NCBI RefSeq assembly: GCF_002993885.1
Contig: NZ_CM009578.1
Location: 1,305,251-1,369,250 of the forward strand
Origin: Sphingopyxis lindanitolerans
GTDB lineage: Bacteria; Pseudomonadota; Alphaproteobacteria; Sphingomonadales; Sphingomonadaceae
Length of the DNA: 64,000 nt
Direction of reading: 5' to 3'
In this document: positions 18,475 through 27,807 of the stretch, in pieces
How positions within the stretch are numbered: position 1 is the stretch's first letter
Layout of the letters: every line of letters starts with the position of its first letter
Made by a program: the position numbers and the translations under genes
The notes under the pieces: generated by a model
Databases searched by the model: none
Told to the model about the DNA's origin: nothing
Seen by the model: the letters and a program-made list of their open reading frames with translations, nothing else

Positions 18475-19338
18475 CTAAGCCTTCAATCGCTCCGCATGCC
18501 ACGCGACATGTTCGGCCAGGAAGGTCGAGATGAAATAATAGCTGTGATCATAGCCCGGTTGCAGGCGGATTTCGGCTTTCTGCCCGGCGCGTTCGCACGC
18601 CTCGACCAGCAGCTCGGTCTTGAGCTGCTCGGCAAGGAAAGCATCGGCCTCGCCCTGATCGACGAGCAGGTCGGGCACCCGCAATCCCTGGTCGAGCAGC
18701 GCGCAGGCGTCATAGGCCTGCCAATCCTCGCGGTCGTCACCGAGGTAGCCGGTCAGTGCCTTCTCGCCCCACGGACACCTCGACGGCGCGACGATCGGTG
18801 AGAAGGCCGAGACCGAGCGAAAGCGGCCCAGACCCCGCAACCCAATGGTCAGCGCGCCGTGCCCGCCCATCGAATGGCCGGTGATCGCCTGCCGTGTCAG
18901 GTCGGCGCTCGCGAAATGGCGAAGCAGCAGCGACGGCAGTTCGTCCTCGATGTACGAACGCATGCGATAATGTTTCGCCCACGGCTGGGTGGTCGCATCG
19001 ACATAGAAACCCGCGCCGAGCCCGAAATCCCACGCGCCATCGGGATCATCGGGAACCTCGTCTCCATTTGAATCGGGGCCGCGCGGGCTGGTGTCGGGCG
19101 CGACGAAGATGATACCATGCTCGGCGCAGGCGGCGCGATATTCGCCCTTTTCCATCACATTGGCGTGGGTGCAGGTCAGCCCCGATAGATACCAGAGTAT
19201 GGGCAGCTTGGCCCCCGGCGCATGGTCGGGGACGAAGACTGCAAAGCTCATGTCGGTGCCGGTGGCCGCGCTGGCGTGCTTATAGACGCCCTGCGTCCCG
19301 CCATGGCTGCGATTGGTGGAGAGGGTTTCGATGGTCAT
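18475..19338 (-). CDS. fghA: S-formylglutathione hydrolase
   Basis: Esterase D-family enzyme of 287 aa that hydrolyses S-formylglutathione to formate and glutathione, the second step of glutathione-dependent formaldehyde oxidation. The ATG at 19338 (MTIETLSTNRSHGG) is chosen over the longer frame because it matches the family N-terminus and overlaps the upstream stop by 4 bp (ATGA). The nucleophile Ser is in GHSMGGHGALT near residue 145; the C-terminal QPGYDHSYYFISTF carries the catalytic His. Its partner frmA lies 2 kb upstream on the same strand. Confidence 0.95.
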   Translation of the reverse strand: MTIETLSTNRSHGGTQGVYKHASAATGTDMSFAVFVPDHAPGAKLPILWYLSGLTCTHANVMEKGEYRAACAEHGIIFVAPDTSPRGPDSNGDEVPDDPDGAWDFGLGAGFYVDATTQPWAKHYRMRSYIEDELPSLLLRHFASADLTRQAITGHSMGGHGALTIGLRGLGRFRSVSAFSPIVAPSRCPWGEKALTGYLGDDREDWQAYDACALLDQGLRVPDLLVDQGEADAFLAEQLKTELLVEACERAGQKAEIRLQPGYDHSYYFISTFLAEHVAWHAERLKA

Positions 19339-19838
19339 GCGGGGTCCTGAACCGGAATGGGAGCGACAAGGGGCTGATGCCCCCAATGACGCAGCAGGTC
19401 GAGTATCGTCGCACCGCCAAGCCCGAGGGTCGCGGTGTTGCGAAGCGGGTGGACATTCACCCGGTCGGCGGCCGCTAGGCCCGCGTCGAGCACCACGGTG
19501 ATGCTGCCGGGCGGCGCGTTGATCGCGGCGAGCGGCGTGACCGATCCGGGCGCGATACCGAGCAGCCGGTCCATATCCTCCGCCTTGCCGAAGCTCACGC
19601 GCTTGCTGCCGATCGCGGCGGGCAGCGCTTTCAGGTCAACGCGCGCCTCGCCGGGCACGGTAACCAGCCAATACGCCCCGCCGTTGTCCTTGAGGAACAG
19701 ATTCTTGGTGTGGGCGCCGGGAATCGCGGCGTTCACTTCGTCGCTCTCGGCGACGGTGAACACCGCGACATGCTCATGCACGGCAAAGCGGATGGCAAGC
19801 GCATCAAGGTCCGCCATCAGGCCCGCTTCGCCGCGCAT
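19335..19838 (-). CDS. ProX-type YbaK/aminoacyl-tRNA deacylase
   Basis: 167-aa protein of the YbaK/ProX family, free-standing editing domains that hydrolyse mischarged aminoacyl-tRNAs such as Ala-tRNA(Pro). The domain spans essentially the whole protein, with the conserved HTKNLFLKDNGGAYWLVTVPG near residues 46-66, SFGKAEDMDRLLGIAPGSVTPLAA and the C-terminal HPLRNTATLGL. MADLDALAIRF may be the true start, 7 residues in. Its stop overlaps the fghA start, so it is coupled to the formaldehyde genes; no functional link is known. Confidence 0.87.
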   Translation of the reverse strand: MRGEAGLMADLDALAIRFAVHEHVAVFTVAESDEVNAAIPGAHTKNLFLKDNGGAYWLVTVPGEARVDLKALPAAIGSKRVSFGKAEDMDRLLGIAPGSVTPLAAINAPPGSITVVLDAGLAAADRVNVHPLRNTATLGLGGATILDLLRHWGHQPLVAPIPVQDPA

Positions 19839-19846
19839 GATCGTCC

Positions 19847-20224
19847 TTACATCCGGTGCAGGGCGCAGAGTTTGTTGCCCGACGGATCGCGCAGATAGGC
19901 GAGATACATTTTCATGCCATTGCCTTCGCGCACCCCCGGCGGGTCTTCGATCGCGGTGCCGCCGGCTTCGACGCCCGCCGCGTGCCAGGCGTCGGCCTGT
20001 TCGGGATTCGCCATCGCGATGCCGATGGTGCAGCCATTGCCCGCGGTCGCCGGCTGGCCGTCGATCGGTGCGGTCACCAGGAACAGGCCACCATTGTGCA
20101 CATAGATGAGGCGGCCCTTCTCGTCCTGAATCCCCGGCTTGCCGCCGACCGCCTGAAAGGTTGCGTCGTAGAATTTCTTCGAGGCGTCGAGGTCGTTCGA
20201 CCCGACCATATTGTGACTATACAT
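19847..20224 (-). CDS. VOC family (glyoxalase-fold) protein
   Basis: 125-aa single-domain vicinal-oxygen-chelate protein. It opens with MYSHNMVGSNDLDASKKFYDATFQAVGG, giving the N-terminal His and the beta-alpha-beta unit, and ends with MYLAYLRDPSGNKLCALHRM, typical of glyoxalase/bleomycin-resistance relatives. Dimerisation would complete the metal site. It lies 8 bp upstream of the deacylase gene in the formaldehyde group, so a role in glutathione adduct chemistry is possible but unproven. Confidence 0.85.
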   Translation of the reverse strand: MYSHNMVGSNDLDASKKFYDATFQAVGGKPGIQDEKGRLIYVHNGGLFLVTAPIDGQPATAGNGCTIGIAMANPEQADAWHAAGVEAGGTAIEDPPGVREGNGMKMYLAYLRDPSGNKLCALHRM

Positions 20225-20273
20225 GTTTTGGCTCCTCCTGATTCTGGTTGCGAATTGATACGTATCGCGTTGC

Positions 20274-21134
20274 CTAGCGGAAGACCACCGTCTTGCGCCC
20301 GTCGATCAGCACGCGCTGTTCGGCGACCCAGCGCACCGCGCGCGCCAGCACCTGCGCCTCGATATCGCGGCCGGTGCGGATCAGGTCGTCGACCGATTGG
20401 CGATGGTCGACGCGTTCGACCGATTGCTCGATGATCGGCCCCTCATCAAGGTCGCCGGTAACGAAATGCGCGGTCGCACCGATCAGCTTCACCCCACGCT
20501 CGTGCGCGCGGTGATAAGGCTTGGCGCCCTTGAAACCGGGCAGGAAGCTGTGGTGGATGTTGATGCAGCGCCCCGCGAGCTTCGCCGAAAAATCACCCGA
20601 CAATATCTGCATATAGCGCGCGAGCACCAGATAGTCGGCCTGCCCGCGCGCCATCAGGGCGAGGATCGCGGCTTCCTGCTCGGCCCGGTTCGCGTCATTC
20701 ACCGGCAGATAGTGGAAGGGCACGCCATGCCATTCCGCCAAGCGCCGCTGCGCCTCGTGGTTCGAGACGATGCCAGCGATGTCGATCGCAAGATTGCCGG
20801 TCGACCAGCGGTGGAGCAGGTCGTTGAGGCAATGGCTGGCCTGCGACACCGCGATGACAAAGCGCGGCTTCGTGGCGCGATCGCTGATCCGCGCGTCCAT
20901 GGCAAAGCGTTGGACGACCGGCGCGAAAGCGTCCTGCACCGCCGTCAGTCCCTCGGGAAAGCGCGGTCCCTCGCCGCGAAACTCGACGCGCATGAAGAAA
21001 CGCCCCGAATCGAGATTGGCATATTGCTGGCTGTCGAGAATGAAGCCGTCGCGCTGTGCGAGCAGCCCCGTCACCGCGGCCACGATGCCCACCGCGTCGA
21101 CGCAGCTGAAGGTCAGGACATAGGGTCCGGTCAA
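20274..21134 (-). CDS. purU: Formyltetrahydrofolate deformylase
   Basis: Hydrolyses 10-formyl-tetrahydrofolate to formate and THF, balancing one-carbon pools. 286 aa: an N-terminal ACT domain (YVLTFSCVDAVGIVAAVTGLL, residues about 4-85), then the formyltransferase fold with GIVSNHE, INIHHSFLPGFKGAKPY and IGATAHFVTGDLDEGPII near residues 200-245. Asn-His-Asp catalytic residues are present in these stretches. It lies in the same-strand group with frmA and fghA, linking folate-bound and glutathione-bound C1 units through formate. Confidence 0.95.
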   Translation of the reverse strand: MTGPYVLTFSCVDAVGIVAAVTGLLAQRDGFILDSQQYANLDSGRFFMRVEFRGEGPRFPEGLTAVQDAFAPVVQRFAMDARISDRATKPRFVIAVSQASHCLNDLLHRWSTGNLAIDIAGIVSNHEAQRRLAEWHGVPFHYLPVNDANRAEQEAAILALMARGQADYLVLARYMQILSGDFSAKLAGRCINIHHSFLPGFKGAKPYHRAHERGVKLIGATAHFVTGDLDEGPIIEQSVERVDHRQSVDDLIRTGRDIEAQVLARAVRWVAEQRVLIDGRKTVVFR

Positions 21135-21167
21135 TTCGTCGCTCCGCCCGCCACGTCAAAATGCCGC

Positions 21168-21250
21168 GTGTCCCCGCGAAGGCGGGGACCCATCACCTGC
21201 CGGATCGGACCGAAACCACCGGAGATGGGTCCCCGCCTTCGCGGGGACAC
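21168..21250. repeat. Palindromic repeat family A, copy 5
   Basis: GTGTCCCCGCGAAGGCGGGG-ACCCATCACC and GGAGATGGGT-CCCCGCCTTCGCGGGGACAC. The arms match almost perfectly. It lies between frmA and purU, on the same strand. Confidence 0.9.
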
Positions 21251-21289
21251 ACCAGATTTCAAGTCACCACTCGGCAAAAAAAGCAAGGT

Positions 21290-22402
<1,113 letters not shown>

Positions 22403-22520
22403 GGGGAGGTCTCCTTCTCGGCGCTCCCAATCAGACAAACGCGGCGTCAATGCAAGATGCTGTTGACCCTCCTCATCGCAAGTCGATGGGAAGGGTCGGT
22501 CTCCAAACTTCGCCCAAAAC

Positions 22521-22627
22521 TTCGTCATGCTGAACTTGTTTCAGCATCCATGGCCGGACCTTACGTCGAGCGCCGCGCCGGAGTGACAGGTCAGGCCATG
22601 GACCCTGAAACAAGTTCAGAGTGACGA
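22521..22627. repeat. Palindromic repeat family C, copy 2
   Basis: TTCGTCATGCTGAACTTGTT-TCAGCATCCATGG at the left and CCATGGACCCTGAAACAAGT-TCAGAGTGACGA at the right. Same layout as 9911-10016, with compensating differences in the arms (CCTTG/CAAGG there, ACTTG/CAAGT here), which indicates that pairing is conserved. Confidence 0.87.
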
Positions 22628-22652
22628 TGGAAATGTTGTTTCTGACCGATCT

Positions 22653-22707
22653 TAAAGCCACAAAAGCCCCGCACGCGACCATGCAATTTGTGTCTTTTGT
22701 GGCTTTA
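22653..22707. repeat. 14-bp inverted repeat around a 27-bp loop
   Basis: TAAAGCCACAAAAG (22653-22666) and its exact reverse complement CTTTTGTGGCTTTA (22694-22707). AT-richer than its surroundings. It could form a long hairpin or be a paired recognition site; no family assigned. Confidence 0.6.
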
Positions 22708-22828
22708 ACGGCTCGCAAGACCCGCCTTAAGCACAGGCGCGAATATCGACGAGGTCAAAGAGCCGGAACGCAGGCTGGCACAGCGAAACAATGTAGGAAA
22801 GCAGCATTTGTCGGCCATGTCCCTCCAT

Positions 22829-22857
22829 CGTCACCCCGGATCAAATTCGGGGTGACG
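22829..22857. repeat. Hairpin CGTCACCCCG / CGGGGTGACG
   Basis: A 10-bp perfect stem with a 9-nt loop, 15 bp past the sdaA stop (sdaA is on the minus strand). No T tract follows, so it is more likely a short member of the CGTCA-ended repeats than a classical terminator. Confidence 0.6.
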
Positions 22858-22871
22858 AGTGAAGAACCCCC

Positions 22872-24251
22872 TCAACACTCCACCACGCTCACCGCCAGCC
22901 CGCCCTTCGACGTTTCCTTATATTTGTCGCGCATGTCGCGGCCCGTTTGCAGCATCGTCGCGATCACCGTGTCGAGGCTGACGACGTGCGTGCCGTCGCC
23001 GATCATCGCGATGCGGCTGGCGTCGATCGCCTTGATTGCGCCCATCGCGTTGCGCTCGATGCACGGGATCTGCACCAGCCCGCCGATCGGGTCGCAGGTG
23101 AGGCCGAGGTTATGCTCCATGCCGATCTCGGCGGCGTTCTCGACCTGCGCGTTGGTGCCGCCGAGCGCGGCGGTCAGCCCCGCCGCGGCCATCGAACAGG
23201 CGACGCCGACCTCGCCCTGGCAGCCGACCTCGGCGCCCGAGATGCTGGCGTTGCGCTTGTAGAGCGCGCCGACCGCGCCAGCGGCGAGGAGGAAGGTTCG
23301 CACGCCCTTCGCATCGCCGCGATAGCTGCGGCGGTAATAGCGAATCACCGCCGGGATGATCCCCGCGGCGCCGTTGGTCGGCGCGGTGACGACCTTGCCG
23401 CCCGCGGCATTTTCCTCGTTCACCGCCATCGCCCACAGGTTGATCCAGTCCATCATCGCCATCGGATCGGACAGATTCGCTTCGTGTCGTTCGCGAATGT
23501 CGGCGGCGATCTGCGGCGCGCGGCGCTTGACCTTGAGTCCGCCGGGCAGGACGCCGGTGCTCGCGCAGCCCGCGTCGATCGACCCGTCCATCGCGGCGGC
23601 GATCGCGTCAATCCCGGCCTCGACCTCCGCAAGGCCGCGGTGGACGAGTTCATTGTCGAGCATCATCTCGGCGAAACTCTTTCCCGACGCCGCGCCCATG
23701 CTCAGCAGGTCGGCGCCCGAGGTGAAGGAAAAGGGCAGTTCCACCTCATCCTCGGCGCCGCGACTGTTGCGCCCCGCCTCATCCTCATCGACGACGAAGC
23801 CGCCGCCGATCGAGAAATACATCCGCTTGACGAGGATTTCGCCGTCGCCATCGCGCGCGGTGAAGCTGAGCGCATTGCTGTGGAAGGGCTGGCGCTGCTT
23901 CATCTGGAAGTGCAGGTCGCTTGTCGGCTGGAAGCGCACGCGCTGACGGCCGAGCAGGTAGAGAAAACCCTCGCCCACCGCGCGGTCCCAATGCGCCTTG
24001 ATCGCGGCGAGACTGGTCGAGGCGGGGATTTCACCGGCTAGCCCGGCGACAATCGCGGTGTCGGCGGCGTGCCCCTTGCCGGTCAGCGCGAGCGAGCCGT
24101 AGAGGTCGGCCTCGACGTGCACGGTCTTGCCCAGCAGGCCGATTTCATCGAGCCAGGTCGTGAAACGCCGCGCCGCCACCATTGGGCCGACGGTGTGCGA
24201 GCTGGAGGGGCCGACACCGATTTTGAAGAGTTCGAAAAGGCTGATCGTCAT
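22872..24251 (-). CDS. sdaA: L-serine ammonia-lyase (single-chain, iron-sulfur type)
   Basis: Deaminates L-serine to pyruvate and ammonia using a [4Fe-4S] cluster. 459 aa. The N-terminal beta domain starts [24 protein letters not shown], the substrate-binding SSSHT signature. The C-terminal catalytic part includes [18 protein letters not shown] near residue 290. Cluster-ligand cysteines are found in [28 protein letters not shown] and the terminal region. Full length and intact. It is transcribed away from sodB's promoter side on the same strand, with an isolated half-repeat between them. Confidence 0.95.
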   Translation of the reverse strand: MTISLFELFKIGVGPSSSHTVGPMVAARRFTTWLDEIGLLGKTVHVEADLYGSLALTGKGHAADTAIVAGLAGEIPASTSLAAIKAHWDRAVGEGFLYLLGRQRVRFQPTSDLHFQMKQRQPFHSNALSFTARDGDGEILVKRMYFSIGGGFVVDEDEAGRNSRGAEDEVELPFSFTSGADLLSMGAASGKSFAEMMLDNELVHRGLAEVEAGIDAIAAAMDGSIDAGCASTGVLPGGLKVKRRAPQIAADIRERHEANLSDPMAMMDWINLWAMAVNEENAAGGKVVTAPTNGAAGIIPAVIRYYRRSYRGDAKGVRTFLLAAGAVGALYKRNASISGAEVGCQGEVGVACSMAAAGLTAALGGTNAQVENAAEIGMEHNLGLTCDPIGGLVQIPCIERNAMGAIKAIDASRIAMIGDGTHVVSLDTVIATMLQTGRDMRDKYKETSKGGLAVSVVEC

Positions 24252-24322
24252 GGCGGCGCTATATAAGACGCACCGCCGGGGCGATAGGACATTGGCAAGA
24301 GATTATCGCCGATTGAAAAGCC

Positions 24323-24350
24323 GTGTGTCCCCGCCTTCGCGGGGACACAC
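24323..24350. repeat. Family A half-element (single hairpin)
   Basis: GTGTGTCCCCGC-CTTC-GCGGGGACACAC, a 12-bp perfect stem with a 4-nt loop. Only one half of the two-hairpin family A unit is present. It lies 20 bp past the sodB stop and could stabilise or end the sodB transcript. Confidence 0.8.
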
Positions 24351-24369
24351 TCTTTCCGACGACGGAAGA

Positions 24370-24984
24370 TCAGCCCGGATAGGCCCAGGCGCCGTCGCGC
24401 GACAGATTCTCGGCGGCGAAATCCCAGTTCAGCAGTTCGTCGACCACCGCATCGACATAGGCCGGGCGCAGATTCTTGCGGTCGATGTAATAGGCATGTT
24501 CCCACACGTCGATCACCAGCAGCGGCTTGATGCCCGCGGTGACTTCGGTGCCGGCGTCGTGCGTGTCGGTCACCGACAGCTTGCCGTCCTTGGCGACGAG
24601 CCAGGCCCAACCCGACGCGAAATGATTGACCGCGGTTTCCTTGAGCTTCTTCTTGAGATCGTCGAGCGAACCGAAGTCGCGGTCGATCGCCGCCGCGAGA
24701 TCGCCCGACGGCGCGGTCTTCCTGGGCGACAGGCTGTTCCAGTAGAAAGCGTGGTTCCACGACTGGGCGCTATTGTTGAACAGGCCCTTGTTGCCCGCAC
24801 CCTCGGCGTGGTGGATGATTTCCTCGAGGCTCTTGTCGGCAAGCTCGGTGCCTTCGATCGCGGCATTCGTCTTGTCGATATAGGCCTTGTGATGCTTGCC
24901 ATGGTGCGTCGCAAGCGTGTCGGCCGAAATATGCGGCGCCAGCGCGTCCTCGGCATAGGGTAGCGGCGGGAAAGCGATCGTCAT
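24370..24984 (-). CDS. sodB: Superoxide dismutase (Fe/Mn family, Fe-type)
   Basis: Cytoplasmic enzyme of 204 aa that dismutates superoxide. The ATG at 24984 has GGAG about 9 bp upstream; an alternative ATG lies four codons earlier. Metal ligands are visible: His in THHGKHHKAYIDKTN, His in WNHAFYWNSL, and Asp/His in DVWEHAYYIDRKNLRP. AQSWNHAFYWNSL and the Gly/Gln context favour the iron form, though metal use cannot be settled by eye. No signal peptide. Single-gene transcript. Confidence 0.95.
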   Translation of the reverse strand: MTIAFPPLPYAEDALAPHISADTLATHHGKHHKAYIDKTNAAIEGTELADKSLEEIIHHAEGAGNKGLFNNSAQSWNHAFYWNSLSPRKTAPSGDLAAAIDRDFGSLDDLKKKLKETAVNHFASGWAWLVAKDGKLSVTDTHDAGTEVTAGIKPLLVIDVWEHAYYIDRKNLRPAYVDAVVDELLNWDFAAENLSRDGAWAYPG

Positions 24985-25083
24985 GGCAGTCTCCATTTTT
25001 CTGTTTGGATAGGCCTCTAATTCGGCCCTCCGCCTGATGGTTGCAAGCCCTACGCGGGCAATTTTTCCTTCCCCGCCCTCAAC

Positions 25084-26745
25084 TCATGTCACCATCGCGC
25101 GCAGCGTCGCGATCCGGTCGGCCTCTTCGGCGGGCTTGTCGCGGCGGATGCGCGATATGCGCGGGAAGCGCATCGCCAGCCCCGACTTGTGACGTTTCGA
25201 GGTATGGATCGAGTCGAAGGCGACTTCGAGCACGAGCGACTTTTCGACCTCGCGTACTGGGCCAAAGCGGTTCAGCGTGTGGTCGCGCACGAACTTGTCG
25301 AGCCATTTGAGCTCCTCGTCGGTGAAACCCGAATAGGCTTTGCCGACGGGCAACAACTCGCCTTCGTCGGACCAGCAGCCGAAGCTATAGTCCGAATAGA
25401 AGCTGGCGCGACGCCCGTTGCCGCGCTGCGCGTACATCATCACGCAATCGGCGACGAGTGGGTCGCGTTTCCATTTATACCAGAGCCCGGCGCGGCGGCC
25501 CGCCACATAAGGCGCATCGCGCCGCTTGAGCATCACCCCTTCGATCGCGGCATCGCGCGCGCCCGCGCGGCGTTCGGCGAGGTCGGCGAAATCCTTGGCA
25601 TCGATCAGCTCTGACAAGTCGAAATGACTGGCGGCGAGGCGCGGCACGAACGCCTCCAACTGCCGCCGCCGCTCGGTCCATGGCAGCCCGCGCAGATCGT
25701 TGCCGTCGATGCCAAGCAGGTCGTAGACGCGCACGAACGCCGGATAATCGGCGAGCATCTTTTTCGACACCGTCTTGCGCCCAAGTCTTTGCTGGAGCGC
25801 GTTGAAGCTCGCGGCCCCTCCCTGTGTTTCCGGGCCGCCCTGCACTTCGCCGCGCACGAGCAGTTCGCCGTCGATCACCGCCTCCTGGTCGAAGGCCGAG
25901 AGCAGTTCGGGAAAGGCGGCGCTGATCTCCTCGCCGCCGCGGCTGTAGATGCGCGTCTCGCCGCCGCCACCGCCACGCACGATCTGGACGCGAATCCCGT
26001 CCCATTTCCATTCGGCGGCATAGTCGGCGAGATCGACGCTCTCCTCTGCCAGAGGATGCGCGAGCATGAAGGGGCGGAAGAAGGCGACGTCGGCAAGGTC
26101 GGGTCGCGGCGCCCTGCCCTCACCCCACGCGAAGAGGGGGCCATAGGGCGGCGGGATCGCGTGCCACAGTTCCTCGACATCATCGACGGGGACGGCGAAG
26201 GCCTGCGCGAACGCCTGTTTCGCGAGCCGCGCCGACACCCCGACGCGCATCCCCCCGAGCGCGAGCTTGAGCAGGGCATAGCGGCCATCGGCATCGAGCC
26301 GGTCGAGGAGCGAGGCGAGGATGGCCGGGGCGTCGCTGCGGGTGGCGGCGGAGAGAGCATCGACGGCTTGGCCGACGCTGAGGGAAGATGGCGGGGTTTC
26401 CGAACCCATGCGATTTCCCGAGCGAGCCCCTCGGCTTCGCTCGGCGAATCGGGTTGGCCCTGTTCCCTTGTTTGGCTCCGGCCACAGCAGCGCCGCGGTT
26501 TCGGCGGTATCCCCCACGAAATGCCGCGACAGACGGAACAATTCCTCATCGACCCGCGTCGCCAGCAGCGCCCGCACCATCGCCGATTTCACCGCCGGAA
26601 AATCGAGGCTCTCGGTCAGCGCGGCGATCGCCCAGCCGCGATCGGGATCGGGGGTGTGCTTCAGATAATCGACGATCAGCGCGAGCTTCGTGTTGCGCGA
26701 CCGCGTATAGATCAGCCGGTCGATCAGGGCCGCGAAGCGCTTCAC
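25084..26745 (-). CDS. ATP-dependent DNA ligase (exonuclease-associated)
   Basis: Nick-sealing ligase of the family paired with an MBL-fold exonuclease. The GTG at 26745 gives 553 aa starting VKRFAALIDRLIYTRSRNTK, with GGAGGAGG upstream and a 4-bp overlap with the exonuclease stop (GTGA). An N-terminal DNA-binding domain precedes the adenylation domain, whose lysine is in AEWKWDGIRVQIV. Then come the conserved IDGELLVRG and, nearer the end, LWYKWKRDP, followed by the OB fold. Residues about 100-120 (GPTRFAERSRGARSGNR) are unlike other ligases and are encoded by a family E palindrome at 26411-26453. Confidence 0.93.
   Translation of the reverse strand: MKRFAALIDRLIYTRSRNTKLALIVDYLKHTPDPDRGWAIAALTESLDFPAVKSAMVRALLATRVDEELFRLSRHFVGDTAETAALLWPEPNKGTGPTRFAERSRGARSGNRMGSETPPSSLSVGQAVDALSAATRSDAPAILASLLDRLDADGRYALLKLALGGMRVGVSARLAKQAFAQAFAVPVDDVEELWHAIPPPYGPLFAWGEGRAPRPDLADVAFFRPFMLAHPLAEESVDLADYAAEWKWDGIRVQIVRGGGGGETRIYSRGGEEISAAFPELLSAFDQEAVIDGELLVRGEVQGGPETQGGAASFNALQQRLGRKTVSKKMLADYPAFVRVYDLLGIDGNDLRGLPWTERRRQLEAFVPRLAASHFDLSELIDAKDFADLAERRAGARDAAIEGVMLKRRDAPYVAGRRAGLWYKWKRDPLVADCVMMYAQRGNGRRASFYSDYSFGCWSDEGELLPVGKAYSGFTDEELKWLDKFVRDHTLNRFGPVREVEKSLVLEVAFDSIHTSKRHKSGLAMRFPRISRIRRDKPAEEADRIATLRAMVT
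26411..26453. repeat. Palindromic repeat family E, copy 3, inside the ligase gene
   Basis: CGATTTCCCGAGCGAGCCCC and its near-inverse GCTTCGCTCGGCGAATCGGG lie within the ligase frame and keep it open. The core matches the intergenic copies at 5681-5775 and 11558-11655. Confidence 0.75.
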
Positions 26746-27758
26746 GCCTCCTCCTCCAGATCGCGCCCGACGAGATGGAGCGCGCGCGCCTTGCGCTGCG
26801 TCAGTTCGCACCAGCGCAGCAGGCCGTCCTCGCTACCGTGGGTGATCCAGCTTTCCTGCGGGTTTACCTCGGCGATCGTCGCCGTGAGTTCGTCCCAGTC
26901 GGCGTGGTCGGAGATCACCAGCGGCAGTTCGACCATCCGCTGCCGCGCACGCTGGCGCACGCGCATCCAGCCCGACGCCATCGCGGTCACCGGATCGGGC
27001 AGCCGCCGTGACCAGCGATCATTCAGCGCCGAAGGCGGTGCGAGGACGATCTGCCCCGTCATCACGGCCTTGTCGGTTTCGCTGACGAGCCGCAATTCGC
27101 CAAGGTCGACGCCATGCGCGGCATAAAGCGCACACATGCGTTCGAGCGCGCCGTGGATATAGATGGGCGCTTCCCACCCAGCGGCGCGCAATTCGGCGAT
27201 CACCCGCTGCGCCTTGCCCAGCGCATAGGCGCCGACGAGCACCGCCCGGTCGGGCTCGGCGCGCACCGCACCGATCAGCTTGGCGATCTCGCCCTCGGTC
27301 GGCGGGTGGCGGAACACCGGCAAGCCGAAAGTCGCCTCGGTAATGAAGATGTCGCACGGCACCACCTCGAACGGCGCGCAGGTCGGATCGGGCCGCCGCT
27401 TGTAATCGCCCGTGACGACGATCCGTTCACCAGCATATTCCATCGCTATCTGCGCGCTGCCCAGCACATGCCCCGCCGGATGAAAGGAAAAGCGCACCCC
27501 ACCGCGTTCGAACCCATCACCGTAAGCGAATGCCTGATTATGACTCGCCTCGGCATCGACGCCATAACGCAGGGCCATGATCGCCAGCGTCTCCGGCGTC
27601 GCGAAGACCGATCCGTGGCCGCTGCGCGCATGGTCGGCGTGGCCGTGGGTCACCGCGGCGTGTGCGACGGGGCGCGACGGATCGATCCACAGGTCGGCGG
27701 GCTTTACATAAAGTCCGTGCGGATGCGGTTCGAGCCAGGATTTGCCGCGCGTCGTCAT
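26742..27758 (-). CDS. Ligase-associated DNA exonuclease (metallo-beta-lactamase/beta-CASP fold)
   Basis: 338 aa from the ATG at 27758 (MTTRGKSWLEPHPHGLYVKPADLW). It contains metal motifs of the MBL nuclease fold: THGHADHARSGHG near residue 38, a downstream His in HPAGHVLGSAQIAME, and Asp in VVTGDYKRRPDP. It is related to SNM1/Artemis-like nucleases and CPSF73 and is the usual partner of this ligase, with which it overlaps by 4 bp. End processing before ligation is the expected role. A GAAC-N7-GAAC element just upstream indicates SOS control. Confidence 0.92.
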   Translation of the reverse strand: MTTRGKSWLEPHPHGLYVKPADLWIDPSRPVAHAAVTHGHADHARSGHGSVFATPETLAIMALRYGVDAEASHNQAFAYGDGFERGGVRFSFHPAGHVLGSAQIAMEYAGERIVVTGDYKRRPDPTCAPFEVVPCDIFITEATFGLPVFRHPPTEGEIAKLIGAVRAEPDRAVLVGAYALGKAQRVIAELRAAGWEAPIYIHGALERMCALYAAHGVDLGELRLVSETDKAVMTGQIVLAPPSALNDRWSRRLPDPVTAMASGWMRVRQRARQRMVELPLVISDHADWDELTATIAEVNPQESWITHGSEDGLLRWCELTQRKARALHLVGRDLEEEA

Positions 27759-27777
27759 TTCGCCCACATAGCATGAC

Positions 27778-27792
27778 GAACAAAAAAGGAAC
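27778..27792 (-). promoter_or_regulatory. LexA (SOS) box upstream of exonuclease-ligase operon
   Basis: GAAC-AAAAAAG-GAAC, the direct-repeat form used by alphaproteobacterial LexA (GTTC-N7-GTTC on the other strand). It lies 20 bp upstream of the exonuclease ATG at 27758, where repressor binding would block transcription or initiation. Confidence 0.72.
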
Positions 27793-27807
27793 AAATTCCT
27801 TTATGGT

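Larger units (their letters stand above)
22403..22871. other. 469-bp intergenic region with repeats and an inverted pair
   Basis: It separates sdaA from frmA, both on the minus strand. It holds the frmA leader, a family C palindrome (22521-22627), a 14-bp inverted repeat (22653-22707) and a hairpin (22829-22857). Short open frames cross it on both strands, but they run through the palindromes and show no protein-like features, so I call no gene. Confidence 0.65.

Noticed and set aside
22621..23262. 213-codon plus-strand frame between frmA and sdaA
   Set aside because: It starts in the family C repeat, crosses the inverted pair and then runs antisense into sdaA; no domain or ribosome site.
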